Position numbers and translations under genes: made by a program
In this document: in pieces, positions 52,489 through 64,000 of the stretch
Layout of the letters: every line of letters begins with the position of its first letter
Numbering within the stretch: position 1 is the stretch's first letter
The notes under the pieces: generated by a model
Told to the model about the DNA's origin: nothing
What the model saw: only the letters and a program-made list of their open reading frames with translations
The model's database searches: none
Origin: Litomosoides sigmodontis
Taxonomy: Eukaryota; Nematoda; Chromadorea; Rhabditida; Onchocercidae
Assembly: GCA_963070105.1 (NCBI GenBank)
Contig: OY718805.1
Location: 4,460,001-4,524,000, forward strand
Length of the DNA stretch: 64,000 nt
Reading direction: 5' to 3'

Positions 52489-53699
52489 ATGTTAAATTTC
52501 AAAAATCCTTTCGCTAGCCCATTTCGAGTGGAAACAACAGAAGCAAACAAGGAGACGATCGAGGAATTCAGTTATGTTCCTTCAGCTTATTGTCAATTAA
52601 TGGATGAAATGATTGGAAAGAGAAGTAGGCCGTGGAATGCTGACCGTAGTCCTGTGAGGCTAATTAAAGTTGGTTTTTTTTTACCTGTAATGCCACGATA
52701 TACTACTACCCGATGATATAAGGGATGTGGGTAATTTATGTGGAAGACACGATCCGTGTAGCAAACATACAGATAAATAATAAAAGAGAAGATGGTCAAG
52801 GGGAAATTCAGATAGCAGTAAGAGAGGTATATATGTTTTGGATGTTTGCGCCCTAGAGCTTTTAGGAAGAAGTTGGGAGGGACAAATCCGAAAAATGATG
52901 CGTTAGAGGACAAATGTATAAATTTTAGAATGTAGGAAGTGAGGGAAGTTAAGCGTACGTAATAGCACATTTAATTCTTTGCCTCAATGTTAGGTTTTAA
53001 TGTTAATAATGTTAGTTTTAGATTAGTTGTATTATTGTCTAAAAAATTTTTCCAGACTCTTGCTTTGCCGGATATGACTCAGGAAGAGTTAATATTTTCA
53101 CGATTGATGGAAAATTGTGCCTGTAAGTCGACTATTGCAGCAATTGCCGGTTTTGGCCTTGGCGTTGTTTTCGGTTTATTTACAGCTTCCGTCGATCCTC
53201 AGTCAACTATGGCTCTTGGAGCTGATGCAAGCAAAATCGTATAGTTTTCTCATTAGTTTCACTATCCACTTTTAAGCTGTAGATTTTTTGGCTGATCCGG
53301 TTTTGACTGCTGAAGGCTACTCAAACAGATATCCTTGCGACCATGATAAGCAAGCTATTTAAATATTTATGGTGCACTGACGGTTACGGTCATTTCTAAT
53401 TAGTCTAAAGAGTTAAATTTCGCTGTTTACAGCCAACATTGAAAGAAATGTGGTTGGAATCGAAGTCACGAATGCGTTCATATGGAAAGAATTTTGCTTC
53501 CATAGGATTTTTGTTTACGGGCACCGAATGCTTGGTAGAAAGCTATCGAGCATGTAATGATTGGAAAAATAGTACTTTAGCTGGAGCGATTGTTGGTGGT
53601 TTAATTGGTTTACGTGCGGGCATAAAACCAGCTGTTTTCGGTGCAACTGGTTTTGCAGCATTTTCGACTGTTATCGATTACTACATGAAATACAGATAA
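52489..53699 (+). CDS. TIMM22: Mitochondrial import inner membrane translocase subunit TIM22, 204 aa
   Basis: Core channel of the TIM22 complex, which inserts carrier proteins into the mitochondrial inner membrane. Exons 52489-52653, 53056-53238, 53433-53699; all junctions are phase 0. The protein has a hydrophilic N-terminus (about 1-75), then the Tim17/22/23 domain with four hydrophobic segments rich in Gly. Landmarks are MENCACK followed by [17 protein letters not shown] (TM1), [22 protein letters not shown] (TM2 with the conserved TECL-E-R block), [18 protein letters not shown] (TM3) and a final Gly-rich segment ending IDYYMKYR. Both conserved family cysteines appear present. Length matches animal TIM22. 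The start was chosen at the ATG 16 bases after a TTTGCAG acceptor, probably a trans-splice site; the exon 1 donor is GTGAGG. Confidence 0.93.
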
Positions 53700-54553
53700 T
53701 GACTAAAACTGGTGTAGATTCATGTACATTGATTTATCGCATCATTTTTCAGTGGTCATAAATTCTTTGCAATGAAAACTCTCTTATAGCAGATCTTTTG
53801 TTACTAAATATTATTTCGGTTTTGTATTTTGGAGGTTTCAAATTACATTCCTATGCTGTTCTGTTCCCAAATTTTCCAGAAGCGATATTTGAAACACAAT
53901 TGGAAAGTTTGTTGACAGCATCATTCTGTATTTGTTTCTAGAGCTGTTTTACCATCCTCATTGTTTTTTATCGTATTTAAGCTGAGTATTAAAATTTCCT
54001 GTTTTGATTCAGACACTTATGTAAATATATAATTGAGATGATTTGGAAATGCTCATCCTGTGCTTGTGGTCTACTCGATTTTCCTTTGATGATTTACTTC
54101 TAAAAAATTAAAATTTATTTCAGATATGCATTGTGAATTAAAATATGTGTAGATTGAACGGGTAATTTGTTGATGCTGCTATCTTTGTGGCTTTATTGTT
54201 GTTTCAATTTTTATAAATGTCCTACTTTTAATGAAATTTGTAGTGTGAAATAAAGTTTCAAGATCTGTGTTTTAAAATTTTTGGTTTAAATATTTGTTAG
54301 ACATCGGAGATGAAAGTTTCGTTGAGTCTTTTGATTTGTTTTTTCGATTCTATATTACTTGGTAAGGTGAGCCACTTCATCTAGCTGAACTTTCTATGGC
54401 TGTAACTTCACTTTTTTACTTTATATCTTTTTCGATAAAATTAAGCTGAGGTTTATTGTGCTTTTGCGAATGTGTCGTTAGTCTATACTTTAATGTTATA
54501 CGTTTCATTATTCCATTTTTGATGATTGATCAAAACCCGGAAATTTCTTCAAG
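53700..54553. other. TIM22 3' UTR and spacer before LMBRD2
   Basis: About 850 bases without coding signal. AATAAA at 54249-54254 is the likely TIM22 polyadenylation signal, leaving about 300 bases before the next start codon. Confidence 0.5.
54249..54254 (+). terminator. Likely TIM22 polyadenylation signal
   Basis: AATAAA about 550 bases after the TIM22 stop; it is the only clear hexamer before the LMBRD2 start. Use is inferred. Confidence 0.4.
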
Positions 54554-57500
54554 ATGAGTGCAGTCCTACTCGTGGTAGAAGTGAGTGCAGTATTTATTTT
54601 GACATTACTATTGTTGGATAAGTATGGCAATTGGCGACGTCAGAATTTCATCGTAACAATCTCAACGTTTATTGGCTGGTTCTTCTCTTTCACTATTATC
54701 TTTATTCTACCGCTGGATATTGCTATTGTAAGCTTTGTTGCAATTTTGTGCTTAAATTTCCCGTTGTGATCACATTCAATATTTTTTGCTATTGATTCTG
54801 AAAACGAGGTCGTCAAGTAATAAAGACGCTGTGTAATCAGTACGAGATTAACCAGTTATTTATCTTTATCGTTAACCTGTAGAAATGCATTTATTAATGT
54901 ATGAGTTGTTTCGGAGATTTGGCTCTTCATCGGTTGTTAATAAAGTGGTATTTGGATTTTCAGACATTTTACAATCGTTGCCTACTGGAAGAGGAAAAGT
55001 TATTAGCAGAGAAGGATCTGGATGTTGTCAATAACACAGATCCAGTATGCGAAAAACCAATTGGCTTTGTACAGAATCACGTTTTGTTACGGTTGTGGCG
55101 TGTTGTTTATTGGACGGCACAGCTACTGACATGGTTAGCATTGGAAGTTTTTACACTGAAAAAGCACTCATCCGGCATGTATTAAGTAAATGTGTTTTTG
55201 TGTTTATTAAATGACTTGCCTAAAGAGTATTTGAAGCATCTTATCTTTATTCGGTAGAGCCAGTGTTACCGACTTTTGTATAGATTCAATTTCTTTCATG
55301 TAATAATCTTTTATTAGATTAACGGATTAACTATAATTGGACTTATTTTAATGTATCTGAAGCTTTGCAGGATTGTATTACCCTTGATGCAGAGTTATTC
55401 AGATGCCGGTGATTTTTCATCATTTAGTAAATTGCGATCTGCAATATACAGCAATGCTGTGTATTACGGAACCTGTCTTGCCATTTTCTTCATGTTAATG
55501 ATTTATGCTGTTGCACAGGGAGTGGTTTTAAATGCGTTAGTTTTCTATTTTACGGTTCGAAATTTTTGACGGTTGATTTTTGCTGAAATTTACTCAAATA
55601 CTTCAAACATCCATTAAGTCTTCAGTTGATATGCTTTTTTCTGTAAGATGACGCTATGTACTGCCTTAGTATTTTTCTTTATTTTAATGGTAGAGTAGGA
55701 TTATAAGAAATGAGGAGCATTTTCAGGGAGTATTTGAAAGTAATTCTTATTTCCGCTTCTAACACTTGGGGTTTATTTTTATTAGTGGTTCTGCTAGGCT
55801 ATGGCCTAATAGAAATTCCACGAAAGTTTTGGCAAATGGGAAATCGAGGTGTGTTTCGTCATGTTTGTCTATTGTGTTATCACTTTAATCTTCCACTTCC
55901 GTGGTCTCATTGTTTTCCTTTGAGTACTGTATTAATAGGCAGCAAATAGAACATGTAGCCGACTCCCTCCACATTTCAGATTATCTACTGAATAAAACGT
56001 ATTTTGATATAGATAAACTATCGATAGACAAAGACAACGCCGAAGATACGGTTCAAGAAGTGTATAAGTAAGTTTAATATTCACTATTAAAAGTTCTTAT
56101 CTAACTTTGCATAGATATAGACGCAGTGATTGCGGTATAGTTAACTGTTTGATTTTTTGGTACGAGTAATGTTGGGTTTTATTCTAATAGCCTCTGCAAT
56201 TCCAGTTGTCTCTAGGAGAGTGCGATATCTTAATTCAATAGAACTTTTTTCTTTATTTCTTCATTTTACACCTCTGGTTAAAATTTGTAAAAAACTAAAA
56301 TATTCAGTTCAAGAAGTACGGACTGAATAAATTTATGTTTAAAGCAATTAAAAGTTTGTTTATAAGTTTGAGAGCGGAGGGTTGAACCTAAATTTCGCTC
56401 TCAGGGAAGCTCGAAGCACCTTAACACTGCTGTGTAATGAATATACATTACGAAAATATGCCCAGACAATTGTGGCAAAATTCCCTCCAGAATTGATCTC
56501 ACAAATTACTTCGAGAAGCAGTTATGGTTTTTCAACAGCTTCCAACATAACACCAAACAGTGAAACGTTCGTTGCAAACAAAGAGTATTTGGCAAGTTTT
56601 ATTCTTTTTCATAAGAAATATCTTGGGAAAACAATGAGTGTTGATGAGATTGATAATTGGTAATCTTCCCACTTTTCATGTGTGTAGGATTTTACTCCTG
56701 CGTATTTCTTAACTGAAATCGAATTTTTGTGTTGTTTTTTCTAATTTTTAGTTGCAAATGACCTTATTTTAGCTTAATTAGAGTGCCTGGATCTAATTTA
56801 ATTTTTTATAGCATAAGAATATATGAATGTTTTTTATCAACTTTTTTTAATTTTAAGTCAAATGAGAAAATTATCTATTTTTCAAACTTTCATTTGCTTT
56901 TAGTATCATGAAATTTGTCCCCAATTGTTACCGAAGAAATCTATTTTTTAACTTTTTATTTGGAGTTTTATAGATAAAGTTGCATAAACGTGTTATTAGT
57001 GCTGTACAGAATCATCATAGAAGACAGGCACAATGGAATGCCTTAATACTTCGAGCCTTTTATCTAGAAGATGTCCAGCAGGCCGAAATGACAGGCCAGT
57101 TTGTCAGGTCAGACATTAAGTCGGTTATATATTATTGAAGAATGATTTTAATATTTGATAATGAAAACGTAATAGCAACTGTTATCGCATGGTTAGAGGA
57201 TAATAATTTTTTGAATTTTTTTTGTTGATTATATTTTGTTAATAGAGATTCTTTAGATTGCAAACTTTTCTGTTTAATTTCCAGAACCAAGGGACGTCAG
57301 ACAAATTTCTTCCATTGTCCTTCTCGCGCTGGCTTTTTGTGGCATGTATGTTATAAATGGACTTTATTAAAGGTAAGTCGCTTAAATAGTGTGGCGACTT
57401 AATAGTTGTACTTTGTAAATTATTAACTCTTGCATTAAGGATTATTGGTATTTATTCAGCGCAGAATAACTCAAAAGCCATGTTTTAGATTCTTGGACTT

Positions 57501-59711
57501 TTTTTTTATGTGATAACTGGATTCCTAATGTGGAGTGAGTGCACCTTTTTCATTATACATCCACGGCTTTCACTAGCAGCTCTTTTTGTTCATCATGCGG
57601 CATACGGTTATCATTATCTTCGTATTCAGGTATTCTTTTCTGAATGATAAATTTAATATCTAAAAGAGACTTCCACTATAAATTCTGCCTTGTAATGATT
57701 TATGAATATAAACAATGGTCATATATTTTTTGTCATGATTAACTTATATCACAATTGTTATTTTTGAAATTCATTTTTTCCCTTCTTTATTTCTGCCTTA
57801 TTACCACATGTGGGAAGCATTAGCTGTGGTAGGGGAATTCTCTGTTAATAATGCTTTCCTGATCCTCGTCAGTTCCAGATCTATACGACTGCAATAATAT
57901 CTTATCTTTGTATCTGTGCATATTATACAGTATTTAAATTGCGGATCTATCGATATTATCATCTGGATCCTCACCGTATGACGGATGAAAATAGCTTATT
58001 GTTTAGCGCTATGTATGTACAAAGACTTCTTCCACATGAAATAACCTGTTGGATTTTGCATGTAATGCATAAAAAGCTGTATACGAAGCTAATCTATGTG
58101 AGCACCATAATGCAAGTTATTTGTCTCCAATAGAATGTGAATTATAGCTTATTATGTCGCTTAACTCCTCCAATGTGTCTTAATGTCTTGGGAATGATTC
58201 ATCTTGACTCACATATTACTTCGGATGCAGAGTTTGGAGTCGAGACACAGTTTGCAAAAGTAGGTTTTCATAAAAATGTGTTTGAATCTAAACATTTCCT
58301 TTTAGTAATAAATTACTAATCTTACTTCTTATGAAAATATTGTTCCCACAAGTTACACAGAAGTAGTTGGGTTTCAAGAACAATCGATAATTTTTTTCAT
58401 TTATTACAATAATAATGTCTTTTAGTACTTGACCATATTCCAAAACTTTGCAGCTAATTGAAATGTAAAATTTCCAAATTCAGTTGTTATCAATAGTTTG
58501 ACATTTGTTTAACTGCTTTCGTGCTGTTTCCTACACGTTTAAAATATCATTGCAGTTGATGGGCCACTTAGATTTGATACCAGTTTTGGCAAAAGGTATC
58601 AACATCTACCTTCCCATTCTGATTGTTTTGCTCACCTTGGGAACTTGGTTCAAGTCAGTTTAGCTGTTTGCTTTCATTATACGTTTCATTTTGCTCTTTA
58701 TTTGGTTTTATATTGTGTTATTGTTTTATATTATTCCATATTTTCCACCTTGTTTTATATTATTCCATATTTTCCTGATTGATTAAAAACATTTATTTTA
58801 TTTTTACAGATTGGGAACTCGACTATTGCACTTATTTGGTATCGACCAGTTTGTTGGCGATGACGAAATAACTGCAGAATTAGTTGATGGTGGAAAAGCT
58901 CGTGTTTCCTTGGGTTCTTTCTTTTCTATATTTATAACTTTAAAATTAAAATTCTTTTGAAATGTTTATAATTTTAAGATTTTAATACATAAGGTTAGCG
59001 ATAAAGTATCACGTGATTTGAAGCTTTTTACTTAATACTTTCGGAATTCTGTCCAAAGGTTAAAGCTGTGAAGTTTTTTTCGAAATTTTTAGGTCATTGT
59101 CTGCCGATATCTCTTATTTCGTATCTTTTGTAGAGCGTAATATGGCAATGCGGGATGCTTATCGCGAAGAAAGAGGTCAGTATTGGGCGGAAAAGCTAGC
59201 AATGCAGACAGCTTCAGGTGAAACTTAAATGACTTTATTAATAGTTTTGCATGGATTAAATTATCGAAATTTAGCATTGGTTTCTGATAAAGTGTAGTAC
59301 CTATCTGAGACTTTTTACGGGCATTATAGCAGGTACTAATTAATAGTAGCAATATTTATTGTTTGGGTACTGTTGATGTTATGCCCTTTTTTATTATATG
59401 TGTCGCAACTGATTTTTTTTGGCATATATAGTAATAGGTGCTTCATTTGAAAATTATTGCTTCATGTTGTTAGATTTTTCTCTAGCTACTTTGCCGACAA
59501 GTCATCTAATTCCAGATTATGGAGCACTTAGAAGTGGAATTGGTACTTCCAATCAAATTATCAGTTTTCAGGCTCTCGTGAATACAGTGATCGTGAACCA
59601 ATCATGGCAGCTGACGATGGCGATGAATATTCATCATTTGCTTTAATAAGCAGTAGAGATTGTGAATTTTCCGGCTTGCATCCTCCATCAAATATGTTCG
59701 ATGATCTTTGA
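54554..59711 (+). CDS. LMBRD2: LMBR1 domain-containing protein 2, 15 exons, 642 aa
   Basis: Multi-pass membrane protein of the LMBR1/LMBD2 family, linked in mammals to GPCR/beta2-adrenergic signalling. Exons: 54554-54727, 54964-55133, 55371-55535, 55727-55848, 55980-56067, 56405-56591, 56974-57107, 57285-57372, 57489-57629, 57879-58012, 58148-58259, 58556-58653, 58810-58901, 59134-59217, 59572-59711; phases agree and the sum is 643 codons. Landmarks: N-terminal TM pair with FILPLDIAI, then [32 protein letters not shown], a cytosolic stretch with [65 protein letters not shown], and the short tail PSNMFDDL that mirrors the vertebrate C-terminus. About nine TM segments. Exon 6 ends at a GC donor. 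A phase-compatible 57-base cassette at 59486-59542 was left out because the following gap would be only 29 bases. Confidence 0.93.
58721..58775. repeat. Tandem duplication inside an LMBRD2 intron
   Basis: A 26-base sequence beginning TTGTTTTATATTATTCC occurs twice at 58721-58746 and 58750-58775, period 29, without a mismatch. It looks recent. Confidence 0.92.
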
Positions 59712-60814
59712 CTTTTAGAAAATTTCTGAGTTTTGTGATCACGTGCTTTATGGCTGCCTTAAATATTTACTTGCCGTTTTAGGAAATAGGATCTATCTCA
59801 TTCCAGTAATGTAACGTTTTCTTAAATTTCGACATTATTTTTAGGAGGACGCATTTTTCCTAAGAATTCTGGCCGTTTGAACTTCACTCATCATTCATTT
59901 GATTAATTTGTTCATATGAAATATTTCTACGGCTTAATTTTTTTGAAATTTGTGACAGTCAAAATTGAAGAAAGGTTTGGAGGATCAGAACTTTTAAGGC
60001 ATTTAATAAATAAAAAAGTGTCGATATTTTTCTGGCTTATAGACAGCTTTATATTTTGTAAATGAAATAGTATCTTAGCTTGTGCTTTTTTCTTTTTCTT
60101 TGTTGAAGGTTAACTCGATTAAAATGATTTATAGAAAGTAAATAATAAATTAACCTGTTTTGTTCTCTGATCTGAGACCATATTTTTTTGAGAATCTGCA
60201 TTGTACTGAAATATTAATGAGAATTGTTCAGTCTTGCTTTTCTGTATTTCACTTCATTGATCTCTCTCTATCCGTTATTCCTTACGGATTTCAATATTTA
60301 TGTTCTCATAAATTATTATTTTTTATTGATCTGCAAACTCTGTGCTATTCACTAATGCGAATAAAAATTTTCAAGAAATTATGTCCATATTGAATTTCTT
60401 TGTTTAGTCGCATTTTAATACTATGTTATTGCTTGAATTTTCATTTGATCATGATGAGTCATTTTTTTTCTAATGTGGTCGACATTCTGTTAGGATTTAA
60501 TCAGTTTTTAAACATAACGGTGTTTTGAAATACTGCAGAATAACTTAGAATAAATAATGACACTAAGTTTTTTCTAGCCTAAGACCGCGCTTCATTTTTT
60601 CTACAGACCGCTATTGCTTTGATGGAATATGCGCTTCATTTTTTCTACACAACTTTTCTGGCTATTGTCGTGAATCAGTGAAATATTACAAGGTTGCCTG
60701 TAACAGATAACACGAAGAAACATGAACTAACTTCTGGAATGGGTGAATCGCTTATCCTTTTCGATTACTAGTTATTTCACGGATATGATAACTGAATTCT
60801 ATAGTTTCATTGCA
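59712..60814. other. LMBRD2 3' UTR and spacer before the PTPMT1-like gene
   Basis: About 1.1 kb. Overlapping AATAAA hexamers at 60005-60014 are likely polyadenylation signals for LMBRD2. A 19-base sequence GCGCTTCATTTTTTCTACA is present at 60587-60605 and again at 60631-60649. The plus-strand frame at 60160-60393 is hydrophobic but unsupported. Confidence 0.5.
60005..60014 (+). terminator. Likely LMBRD2 polyadenylation signals
   Basis: Two overlapping AATAAA hexamers about 300 bases after the LMBRD2 stop. Use is inferred. Confidence 0.4.
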
Positions 60815-60815
60815 G
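60810..60815 (+). promoter_or_regulatory. Likely spliced-leader acceptor of the PTPMT1-like gene
   Basis: TTGCAG directly before GTATG at the chosen start. It supports trans-splicing and the downstream start; consensus only. Confidence 0.45.
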
Positions 60816-60817
60816 GT

Positions 60818-61780
60818 ATGCTTGAAGGATTGCTGCTTTACCCAACTTTGGGTTTTAATTTGCTTCGTAATTATCTGCAGCCAGTGAAATGGGCATGGTA
60901 TAATCGTATCGATGATGTCATAGTACTCGGTGCACTTCCATTCCAGAGCATGGTGAAGGAACTTATTGAGAAGGAAAATATTGGTGCCGTTGTTTGCTGT
61001 ACGGAAGGTATATATATGATTTTCGTACTTTTCGTTGAATGCATGCTCTTTGAGGTTTGCTGAACGTACTAAGTACACTAATGTAACGCTTTAGAATTAA
61101 TTCTTCTCCTAAGATTTCTAATACATATGTTGAATGAGTCGTGGTAGCTCATCAAATTTGTACATTGTGTTGCATTTTTAATCAAGAGAATTGATTAATG
61201 CTGCAAATTTCTATCATAATATAGAATATGAGACACATGCTGTCTGGAAAGCGGTGGATGAAAAGAGCTGGAGAAAAAATGGCGTGGAGTTCTATGCATT
61301 ACCAATGGTCGATTATGTCGGTACAGCACCTAGAACGTCAATCGATAAAGCTGTTAAATTTGTTGATGAAGTTGCACAACGTGGCAAATCAGTGTAAGCA
61401 ATGATTTGCCTGCTTTCATTCAGATGTAACTTTGTTACCATTCAAATTTTCGTACTTATTTGAAAAGTAACAGGACGTGTGGATATCATAGCTTAGTATC
61501 TTTTATTGTTTGAACTTCTAAATGTTGTTAAAGTGGTTGGGGTTACAACATTCTTTATTTAAAAGATCACATATTTTTTAGATATGTACACTGCAAAGCT
61601 GGTCGGACGCGTAGCGCGATGTTTGCTACTTGTTATCTGATGCGTAAGAATGGTTGGTATCCAAATGTAGCTTTTGAGTTCATTAAAGTGAAACGACCTC
61701 AGGTGGTACTCGGAAGTGCTCAGTGGCGAACAGTTAATGAATACCAGAGATATTTGGACCACAGAGCTGGACTTGCTTAA
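60818..61780 (+). CDS. PTPMT1: PTPMT1-type mitochondrial phosphatidylglycerophosphate phosphatase, 185 aa
   Basis: Dual-specificity-fold phosphatase that dephosphorylates phosphatidylglycerophosphate in cardiolipin synthesis at the mitochondrial inner membrane. Exons 60818-61007, 61225-61393, 61582-61780; phases agree, 186 codons. Landmarks: hydrophobic N-terminus (LLLYPTLGFNLLRNYL) acting as targeting or anchor region, WYNRID, VLGALPF, NEEYET-like TEEYETH, LPMVDYVGTAP containing the general-acid Asp region, and the catalytic P-loop VHCKAGRTRS, where Cys124 and Arg130 form CX5R. The KAGR core and Arg after the Cys loop are typical of PTPMT1. The start was taken at the ATG two bases after a TTGCAG acceptor (60810-60815), probably trans-spliced; an in-frame ATG at 60785 would add 11 residues. 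Slightly shorter than the human protein at the C-terminus. Confidence 0.92.
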
Positions 61781-63343
61781 TTATATTTTCGAAAATTTTA
61801 GTAATTCATGACTTCATTGTTACCGATTATATTTGTAAAATGTTACATATTGTTGACCTCCTTTAGCATAAATTCTATCATCGAAGTTTTCTACAGAAAA
61901 GAAGAATTCAGATTTGCATTATGCGTTATATATTTCAATTGTCTCGAAAGTCATAATTTAATGGTAATGTAAACTTATTTCGTGGATTTTGTTTTCAGAT
62001 TTCTCTTTGACTTCCCGATATTGATGATGAAAGCTTTTTTCATTCATTTCGTTGCACTTGTAATTATTCGACTGTAACCAGTTTTTTTTAACTTAGTGTT
62101 TTCTTAAAATATTTACTACCACTTCATAAACTTATTTTGGACAAGTGGCTGAAAAGAAGGGAATTTCGGTTACTTATTTTTGAATTTATTAAAACAAACC
62201 GTGCTTTTTTAGGACGTCTGATTTAGAGAGGGTTTTTATCGAGACTTTTGGTCTTCTGCTTTTTATATTATTTCTAGTGTCTGCTTATACTATTTCAAGG
62301 TTTTATTGCGAGGAATGAGCACATTTGCTTTTCGGTGTATGCAAAAGTTTCGGTGTATTTTTCAATTTTATGCATTTGATAATAAGAATGGTTATACAAC
62401 TTTCAAAAGATTTGACTTTGACAACTCGTATTTGACGTACGACAACTCGATCGTGATGCAACACTTATTTTAAAAATATTGAGCGTATCATGTGCAATGT
62501 TCTTGAACAGTGAACTCGTCGTAATGATGATAATAAGGAGGAGGAAATTATTAAGCTTTAAACATAACAGAGACAATTAAAGTATGGCTAAAAAATAGAA
62601 AATAATCTAAATGCGAATGAATTTTTTTTTGTTACATTCAAAATATATTTTTTGTATGAGGTTGGATTCGGTGTAGTGCTAACTTACTATAATAATTGGA
62701 ATACCAAAGACGATTGATTAATTTGGCGATGTATTTATTTTACCAATTTATGGAGCAAAGTTTCACGAGTTGATTTAAAATTGTAATTAAATTTCTACTT
62801 CAGACATTGAATTATTTTCCTTCAGCTGAAATTTAATTCCAGAAGAATTTTAAATTTGAATTAGAAAATGTTAAAAGTAAAAGTGTGAGGAGAAATTAAT
62901 GCTCACTGTGAGGCATTTATTGTGTATGCTATAAACGATCATCCTCTAGGCGACCGCTTTATGCAGTGATTGAATGTAACAATTTTATCAAATATATTTT
63001 GCAAGCGGTCTATAGACAGTTATGGCATTTATACCAATTTGATCGTGTGATCGATGTTGAACTGATTTGTAACTTAGTCGATTTAAAACCTGTCAAATTT
63101 TAAATGAGAATTTAAAACCTGTCAAAAGCTAAATTTTTTAACATAAATCTTTTCCTTACGCTCCAATCGCAATTGCGAAATGTCGAGTAAAGCTACAAAT
63201 CAATCTTCAGCCTGCATTTCTCTCTCTCTTCAACTAATCTTCACTTCACATCTCCTCCCTTTTCACTTTCTCCGCCTTAATTTCAACAATTTTTTTCTCT
63301 TTGTGAAAACAAAGCAATTGCTTAGTGTTGCAAAGTGCTAATG

Positions 63344-63350
63344 TATATAA
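63344..63350 (+). promoter_or_regulatory. TATA-like core promoter element
   Basis: TATATAA is followed about 35-40 bases downstream by a TCTCAGATC sequence that could serve as initiator. The spacing is close to the usual 25-35 bases. Supports a plus-strand transcription start near 63384, but this is pattern-based only. Confidence 0.3.
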
Positions 63351-63525
63351 ATCGAGCGAGACCTGTCTGTCGTTTGGTTGTCTCAGATCAAATCACCGAT
63401 GCAAATACAAATTCTCCTTCGCCATCGTTCAGTAGCAGTGAATGCGTTATCGATTAGTCTACTGACAGATTGATGTCGATGTCATCCTCGTTTAGTCTAT
63501 AGATATCTGATCCTTGTAAACATTC

Positions 63526-63552
63526 GTGTGTGTGTGTGTGTGTGTGTGTGTG
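63526..63552. repeat. (GT)n microsatellite
   Basis: About 13 GT copies, seen directly. Confidence 0.95.
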
Positions 63553-64000
63553 CTTCTTCATTTGTTGTATGTTAGCTTCAGCTAGCAGCAGTTAGTGCCA
63601 ATATGACGCCTTCTAGCAGAAATAATTTAATTTGTTGTTTTGAAATTGATTTGACAACAAGTGACTGCCACAGATGGAGGAGGGCTAGCTTCTTCCCCCA
63701 CGTCTACAACAAATGTCCAAAATGTTTTGCTGATTCTCTTCAGTGGCCTCGTGCTGTTGTTGAAAGGCTTTTACAAGTGATAACTGCACGTATCTTTTTT
63801 TGAGGAAATTAGCATTGCTATTGCTTTAGCTATCTTTTTCGCTTTTAACTATCTCTTTGCAAATATTTCATCCTACAGCTTCTTTATCTATCCATTTCTA
63901 CTGCAAAATTATCGCGAACTGTGCACATCTCAGGCTACTCACTGATCGTCTTCTGTCGTTGTGAGGACCGATCACTGGGGAATACATCCCATTTTCCTTT

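Larger units (their letters stand above)
61781..64000. other. Right-edge intergenic region with a possible promoter
   Basis: No confident exon. The first about 1.3 kb should hold the PTPMT1 3' UTR. An imperfect repeat of TTTAAAACCTGTCAAA occurs twice at 63080-63126. The last 700 bases are more GC-rich and contain a TATA-like element, a GT microsatellite and a 66-codon frame starting at 63603 (possible first exon, donor near 63776). These may be the beginning of another plus-strand gene that continues outside the window. Confidence 0.45.

Noticed and set aside
56592..56662. Extension of LMBRD2 exon 6 to a GT donor at 56661
   Set aside because: Leaves phase 2 and creates a stop with the next exon; the extra residues have no counterpart in the family.

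Overview
This window reads as a nematode nuclear chromosome segment, most likely a spirurid or filarial worm. The evidence is the AT-rich composition, many short to medium introns with TTTYAG-type acceptors, spliced-leader-like acceptors just 5' of several start codons, abundant microsatellites, a nematode-type chemoreceptor GPCR, and best protein resemblance to metazoan families. The species assignment is inference. I found no rRNA, convincing tRNA, CRISPR, transposon coding region or prokaryotic signal.

I rebuilt seven multi-exon genes by joining exons so that phase is kept at every junction and each total is a multiple of three. From left to right: (1) 4432-13654 (+), phospholipase C-gamma, 29 exons, 1310 aa; (2) 15869-18883 (+), a seven-transmembrane SRSX-like GPCR, 6 exons, 328 aa; (3) 27548-31626 (-), a FoxD-class forkhead transcription factor (unc-130-like), 7 exons, 426 aa; (4) 48422-51011 (-), a secreted nitrobindin/THAP4-type beta-barrel protein with a degenerate heme site, 5 exons, 198 aa; (5) 52489-53699 (+), the mitochondrial inner-membrane translocase TIM22, 3 exons, 204 aa; (6) 54554-59711 (+), LMBR1-domain protein 2, 15 exons, 642 aa; (7) 60818-61780 (+), PTPMT1-type mitochondrial phosphatidylglycerophosphatase, 3 exons, 185 aa. 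At 1916-2145 (-) there is also a probable orphan first exon with a signal peptide. Several weaker exon candidates are listed with low confidence.

Layout: the left third carries signalling genes (PLC-gamma, GPCR). The middle (about 19-48 kb) is a large repeat-rich, gene-poor region whose only confident gene is the forkhead factor, as often seen around developmental regulators. The right end is gene-dense and contains a head-to-tail run TIM22 - LMBRD2 - PTPMT1, two of them mitochondrial inner-membrane proteins; the nitrobindin-like gene diverges from TIM22 across about 1.5 kb. PLC-gamma is not necessarily coupled to the neighbouring GPCR.

The most noteworthy observations are modest. Two GC-AG introns (PLC-gamma, LMBRD2) explain exon phases that GT donors cannot. 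The PLC-gamma SH3 domain lacks its tandem tryptophans. The nitrobindin-like protein is secreted and has lost the C-terminal histidine position. There is a perfect 15-bp hairpin at 47725-47761. I do not see an undescribed multi-gene system here.
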